From assembly GCF_030816915.1 (NCBI RefSeq), contig NZ_JAUSYN010000002.1, positions 4,725,501 to 4,789,500 on the forward strand: DNA of 64,000 nt, in the 5' to 3' direction. The notes below the pieces were generated by a model. It searched no databases. It was not told where the DNA came from and saw only the letters and a list, made by a program, of their open reading frames with translations. The position numbers were made by a program, and so were the translations under genes. Position 1 is the stretch's first letter, and each line of letters opens with the position of its first letter. Below, in pieces: positions 60,604 to 64,000 of this stretch. Source of the DNA: Streptomyces sp. B3I8 (GTDB lineage: Bacteria > Actinomycetota > Actinomycetes > Streptomycetales > Streptomycetaceae).

Positions 60604-61860
60604 ATGGACTCACAGCTCGCCGTCCGGGCGCGCGGCATCACCAAGTGCTTCGGCGACGTCGTGGCGCTCGACGGCGTCGACCTCGACGTGGCGCGGGGCC
60701 GCATCCACGGCCTGGTCGGTCCGAACGGCGCCGGCAAGACGACGCTGCTCGGCCTTCTCCTCGGCCTGGCCGTGGCCGACGGCGGACGCCTGGAGATCCT
60801 CGGCACGCCGGTGGGCCGGGCGTTCGAAGCCCCGGGCGGCGTCGCCGGGTTCGTGGACGGGCCCGGGCTGTACCCCTCGCTGACCGCCCGGCAGAACCTG
60901 GCCGCGCTCGCCGCTCTGCGGGGCGACGACACGCGGTCGGCGGGGATCGAGGACGCACTCGAACAGGTCGGTCTCACGGACGTCGCCGACGACCGCACTC
61001 GTGGCTTCTCCCTGGGGATGCGCCAGCGGCTCGGCCTCGCCGCCGCGTTGCTCGCGAAGCCGCGGCTGCTCGTCCTGGACGAACCCGCCAACGGGCTGGA
61101 CCCGGCCGGGAAGAAGCACGTCCACGGCGTCCTCACCCGGCTCGCGCGGGAGGGGACGAGCGTGGTGCTCTCCAGCCATCGCATGGACGACCTGGAGGCC
61201 CTGTGCTCCGAGGTCACCATCCTCGCGACCGGGCGGACAGTCTTCTCCGGACCGCTCGGCGACCTGGCCGCCGGGAACCGCGAACTCGACTACCGGCTCC
61301 TCACGTCCGACCCGGAGCGCGCCCGCGCACTGGCCGCCGGCACGCCGGGGATCCGACCGGTCGACGACGCCGGGGGCCGCGGGGGACGGGAGGCGCTGGT
61401 GCTGCGCGCGCAGGTGGCCGCCGTCGACGACCTGGTGGTACGGCTCATCCACGAGGGCATCGCCCTGCGCGAACTGGCCCCCGTGATCTCTCCGTTGGAG
61501 GCGGCCTTCCTGGCCCTGACCGAACAACGGCTCACCGGGCCGCAACACCGGGACGACACGGCGGCCTCGCAGCGGGACGACGCCGAGGGGCAGCGCGACG
61601 ACGACGCCGATGTGCGGCACGGGGATGATGCCGAGGGGCGGCACCGGGACGACGCCGAGGGGCGGCACGGGGACGACGCCGAGGGGCGGCACCGGGACGC
61701 CACCGGCACCCCGAGGTCGACCGGCGCCCGGCACCCCGGTGAGGACGACACCCCGAGGCTGGACGGGACCGAGGTCCGGCCAACGTCCGGCCCCGCGCCG
61801 CGGCTTGACGCGGTCGCACCCCGGACGACCGACATCCAGCGGCAGGAGGCCGGCCGATGA
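60604..61860 (+). CDS. ABC transporter ATP-binding protein with repetitive C-terminal tail
   Basis: The 418-residue protein has a drug/antibiotic-type ABC ATPase (about 1-230). Walker A is GPNGAGKTT (39-47), the signature is variant FSLGMRQRLGLA, Walker B is LLVLDEPANGLDP, and the H-loop is VVLSSHRMDDLEAL. The standard C-terminal domain runs to about 315. The last 100 residues are hydrophilic, with repeats of DDAEGRH(R/G) and a Thr/Pro/Arg-rich end, and are unusual for the family. AGAAGGGG precedes the ATG. The permease overlaps by four bases (ATGA), and together they form an exporter of unknown substrate. Confidence 0.88.
   Translation: MDSQLAVRARGITKCFGDVVALDGVDLDVARGRIHGLVGPNGAGKTTLLGLLLGLAVADGGRLEILGTPVGRAFEAPGGVAGFVDGPGLYPSLTARQNLAALAALRGDDTRSAGIEDALEQVGLTDVADDRTRGFSLGMRQRLGLAAALLAKPRLLVLDEPANGLDPAGKKHVHGVLTRLAREGTSVVLSSHRMDDLEALCSEVTILATGRTVFSGPLGDLAAGNRELDYRLLTSDPERARALAAGTPGIRPVDDAGGRGGREALVLRAQVAAVDDLVVRLIHEGIALRELAPVISPLEAAFLALTEQRLTGPQHRDDTAASQRDDAEGQRDDDADVRHGDDAEGRHRDDAEGRHGDDAEGRHRDATGTPRSTGARHPGEDDTPRLDGTEVRPTSGPAPRLDAVAPRTTDIQRQEAGR
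61624..61695 (+). repeat. 24-bp tandem repeat in the ABC ATPase tail
   Basis: Three near-identical units of GAYGAYGCCGAGGGGCGGCAC(C/G)GG code for DDAEGRHR/G. Diverged units extend upstream to about 61551. Confidence 0.85.
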
Positions 61861-63293
61861 CCGCCACCGCGAGCCCGGCCGAGTACCCGGCCGGTCCCTC
61901 GGCCGTGAGCCCCGCCCCCGGTGCCGGACCTTCCGCGCACAGCCCCGCATCAGGCCGTGTGACGGTCATCCGCAGCTACCGCTTCGAAGTCGTCAAGCTC
62001 CTCTCCCAGTGGCGTATCCGCCTGCTGCTCCTCGCCTGCTGGATCGCGCCCGCGGGTTTCGTGGCCGGCGTGAGCGCGCAGAGCACGCTGCCCACGGACA
62101 CCCTGTTCGGCCGCTGGATGCACGCCACCGGGTGGGCCGGGCCGCTGGTGACGCTCGGTTTCGCCGGCACCTGGGCGCTGCCGTTGCTCACCTCCGTCGT
62201 CGCCGGTGACGTGTTCGCCTCGGAGGACCGGCTCGGCACCTGGCGCCACCTGCTCGTCGCCGTCCGCTCGCCCCGGCGGATCTTCGTGGCCAAGGTGTCG
62301 GCCGGCCTCACCGTCGTCCTCCTGCTCGTGGCCGGGCTGGCCGCCTCCAGCACGGCCGGCGGCCTGCTCGCCGTCGGCGGCCAACCGCTGGCCGGCCTCG
62401 ACGGGCACCTGCTCGCACCGGGGGACGCCGCCGGCACGGTCCTGCTCGCCTGGGCCTGCGTGCTCGCCCCCACCCTGGCCCTCGCCGGAATCGGGTTCCT
62501 CGGGTCGGTGGTCCTCGGGCGCTCCCCGATGGGTCTGCTGCTGCCCGCGCTCGTCGCGCTGACGATGCAGCTCGCCCAGATGCTGCCGTTGCCGGTCGCC
62601 GTGCGCCTGGCCCTGCCCGGCGACGCGTTCCTCACCTGGAAGGGCCTGTTCACCGAACCGGCGCAGCTCACTCCGCTCCTCATCGGCATGGCTGTCGGTC
62701 TCCTGTGGGCCGTGACGGCGACGGCGCTGGCGTACGTCCTCTTCCTGCGGCGCGACTTCACCAACCCCGCCGACGACGGCTCGGCGCGCCGCGCGGTCAC
62801 CAGGGCCGCACTGCCGCTCGCCGCGCTGCTCGGCGTGACGGTCGCGGTCGTGGCGGGGACGACCACCGCCGCGGGCTCCGGGATCGAGCAGGCCAAGGTG
62901 GAACGCGCGCTCGCCACCGAGTTCGCCCACCTGTACCGCATGCAGACCGGGCAGCTCCACCGACCCGCCGTCACCGAGGCGCGGTTGAGGACCTCGGCGG
63001 CGTGCGCCAAGGCGGGCGTCCAGGACGGTGCCCGGGGTCCGGGCAACGACTGGCGGTGCGTCGTCTCCTGGCACCTGCCGGGTGTCACGGCCACCGGGTC
63101 GGCCGTCTACCAGCTCGACATCACGGCAGACGGGCGGTTCGTCGCGGACGGCGACGGACCGAAGGAGGTCAACGGGTACTTCCTGGTGCGCACGTCGACG
63201 GGAGACGCACCGAACCCGCTGTGGCAGTTCGACGGCGACGTCGACCTGCTCTCCGAGTCCCCGGACGCGCCGACCGACGCACCGACCCCCTGA
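61857..63293 (+). CDS. ABC transporter permease with C-terminal extracytoplasmic domain
   Basis: The 478-residue protein has a roughly 35-residue Pro/Ala/Ser start, then six or seven membrane helices typical of ABC-2 exporters (WRIRLLLLACWIAPAGFVAGV, IFVAKVSAGLTVVLLLVAGLAA, PTLALAGIGFLGSVVLG, PLLIGMAVGLLWAVTATALAYVLF). After the last helix (about 318-340) a roughly 135-residue soluble domain follows, with two Cys residues in TSAACAKAG and DWRCVVSW that could form a disulfide. This added domain is not part of the usual ABC-2 permease and resembles a small lipoprotein-like beta domain. Confidence 0.87.
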   Translation: MTATASPAEYPAGPSAVSPAPGAGPSAHSPASGRVTVIRSYRFEVVKLLSQWRIRLLLLACWIAPAGFVAGVSAQSTLPTDTLFGRWMHATGWAGPLVTLGFAGTWALPLLTSVVAGDVFASEDRLGTWRHLLVAVRSPRRIFVAKVSAGLTVVLLLVAGLAASSTAGGLLAVGGQPLAGLDGHLLAPGDAAGTVLLAWACVLAPTLALAGIGFLGSVVLGRSPMGLLLPALVALTMQLAQMLPLPVAVRLALPGDAFLTWKGLFTEPAQLTPLLIGMAVGLLWAVTATALAYVLFLRRDFTNPADDGSARRAVTRAALPLAALLGVTVAVVAGTTTAAGSGIEQAKVERALATEFAHLYRMQTGQLHRPAVTEARLRTSAACAKAGVQDGARGPGNDWRCVVSWHLPGVTATGSAVYQLDITADGRFVADGDGPKEVNGYFLVRTSTGDAPNPLWQFDGDVDLLSESPDAPTDAPTP

Positions 63294-63405
63294 TCTCCCT
63301 CCCCGCCCCCTGCACTCTTTCCCCCGCTCCCCTGAGCTCCTTCCCCGCTCCCCTGAACTCCCTTTCCGGCCACCCCCCGACTCTCCGGATCCCCGAAGGA
63401 TTGAA

Positions 63406-64000
63406 ATGCAGATAGCACGCCGCCGTACGCAGGCCGGGAAGATCTCCTACGACCTGCTGGGCAGACGCGTCAGCCGCCGGGCCACGCTGGTCACGGCCTG
63501 CATCACCACGGCCGCCCTGGCCACCGGCGCAGCCGTCGCCGAGACCCGCCAGTTCGGCACCGACCAGGTCGGCCAGGTCACCGACAGGGGCCAGGTCGTC
63601 TCCGCCGACCAGTACGTCGCCCCGTACGGCGACCGCCTCGTCCTCGACGACGGCAAGATCATGTCGTCGACGGTCAGCCCCGACGGCAGCCACCTCGCCG
63701 CCTCGGTCACCGACGGCGACGCCTCGCTGGTCGTCGTGGACCTCACGACCGGCCGGATCAAGCAGCGCGTCGGCACCAACGCCGCCGACGACCTGCGCAT
63801 CGGCAGCAACGCCGTCGGTCAGGAAGGCCCCGCCTATTCGCCCGACGGCAAGCAGCTCTGGCTGGGCCAGCTCGACGGCTACACCAAGTTCACCGTGAAC
63901 GAGGACGGCACCCTCGCCGACCCGGTGACCGTCAAGATCCCGGCCGACGGCAGCAAGCAGGCCCTGGCCGCCGCTGCCGTGTTCTCCGCCGACGGCTCCA
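63406..64000 (+). CDS. Secreted YncE-type beta-propeller protein, probably with a phosphoesterase domain (partial)
   Basis: The gene starts with ATG 63406 (GAAGGA 5 bases upstream) and runs off the window after 198 codons. The N-terminus is basic and then hydrophobic (RRATLVTACITTAALATGAAVA), a signal peptide or anchor. Propeller-blade motifs follow: TVSPDGSHLAASVTDGDASLVVVDLTTGRIK and PAYSPDGKQLWLGQLDGYTKF. It matches the start of actinobacterial bifunctional YncE/alkaline-phosphatase-family proteins; the catalytic half would lie beyond the window. Its message starts near the ABC exporter, but a 112-base gap with TTCCCCGCTCCCCTGA repeats suggests a separate unit. Confidence 0.75.
   Translation, partial: MQIARRRTQAGKISYDLLGRRVSRRATLVTACITTAALATGAAVAETRQFGTDQVGQVTDRGQVVSADQYVAPYGDRLVLDDGKIMSSTVSPDGSHLAASVTDGDASLVVVDLTTGRIKQRVGTNAADDLRIGSNAVGQEGPAYSPDGKQLWLGQLDGYTKFTVNEDGTLADPVTVKIPADGSKQALAAAAVFSADGS

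Noticed and set aside
1..64000. tRNA or rRNA genes
   Set aside because: No T-arm consensus paired with an acceptor stem and no rRNA core sequence was noticed on either strand. A covariance search would be the decisive check.

Overview
The window is high-GC actinobacterial DNA, almost certainly a Streptomyces chromosome core region. The evidence is strong third-position G/C bias, GTG and TTG starts, a nickel superoxide dismutase, a fused 2-oxoglutarate dehydrogenase/succinyltransferase, a 'conservon' operon, an HspR-type operator before lon and a Ku/LigD pair. From memory the gene order resembles the S. coelicolor sodN-kgd-lon-ku segment; I could not check this by alignment. I see no rRNA, tRNA, CRISPR array, prophage or intact insertion sequence.

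Layout. 1-2 kb: tail of a probable cation/proton antiporter, a PLP-dependent deaminase-like enzyme and a peptidoglycan amidase. 2.2-5.9 kb: a family 2B encapsulin shell gene (HK97 fold with an inserted cyclic-nucleotide-binding domain), its likely cargo (a polyprenyl diphosphate synthase with a disordered N-terminus) and a GNAT acetyltransferase. 6-9.5 kb: an AraC regulator/VOC pair, divergent sodN and sodX, a CGNR regulator whose end overlaps sodX, and a methyltransferase. 9.5-12.3 kb: a three-gene polar amino-acid ABC importer. 12.8-16.1 kb: malic enzyme, a zinc-type oxidoreductase, and a small HTH/Clp-N pair behind a promoter that looks leaderless. 16.2-19.4 kb: a MITE-like element, a PadR/DUF4097 operon and a very G-rich hypothetical gene. 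19.4-30.2 kb: repeats, kgd, a two-component system, a spermidine-synthase-like gene and lon.

30.3-39.3 kb: a frameshifted GH25 lysozyme whose last codons and stop are tandemly duplicated, a MarR gene followed by a second MITE-like element, a PP2C-like gene, and a conservon (cvnA-D) followed by a styrene/indole-monooxygenase-like flavoprotein. 39.8-43.7 kb: a secreted M4 metalloprotease, a secreted NlpC/P60 hydrolase and a small hypothetical gene. 43.7-48.5 kb: an AurF-like diiron oxygenase with a TetR gene, and a transpeptidase/FtsW-RodA pair. 48.8-51.7 kb: a NERD protein and divergent LigD-type polymerase and Ku genes, an NHEJ module. 51.9-57.9 kb: a ketosynthase with an unusual 200-residue N-terminal extension, a cupin/HTH/membrane-protein cluster, DUF488/cupin and an LLM oxidoreductase. 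58-64 kb: a secreted PHP-type protein with a His-rich N-terminus and a coupled partner, an ABC exporter, and the start of a secreted YncE-type propeller protein.

Intergenic DNA is rich in structure: perfect hairpins at gene ends, at least five copies of a C-rich palindromic repeat family, two MITE-like elements that each meet the TAG stop of a neighbouring gene, and many short tandem repeats both inside and outside genes. The best-defined specialised system is the encapsulin/prenyl-synthase compartment. The least explained items are the lysozyme stop-codon array, the HTH/Clp-N operon, the ketosynthase fusion and the PHP/partner pair.
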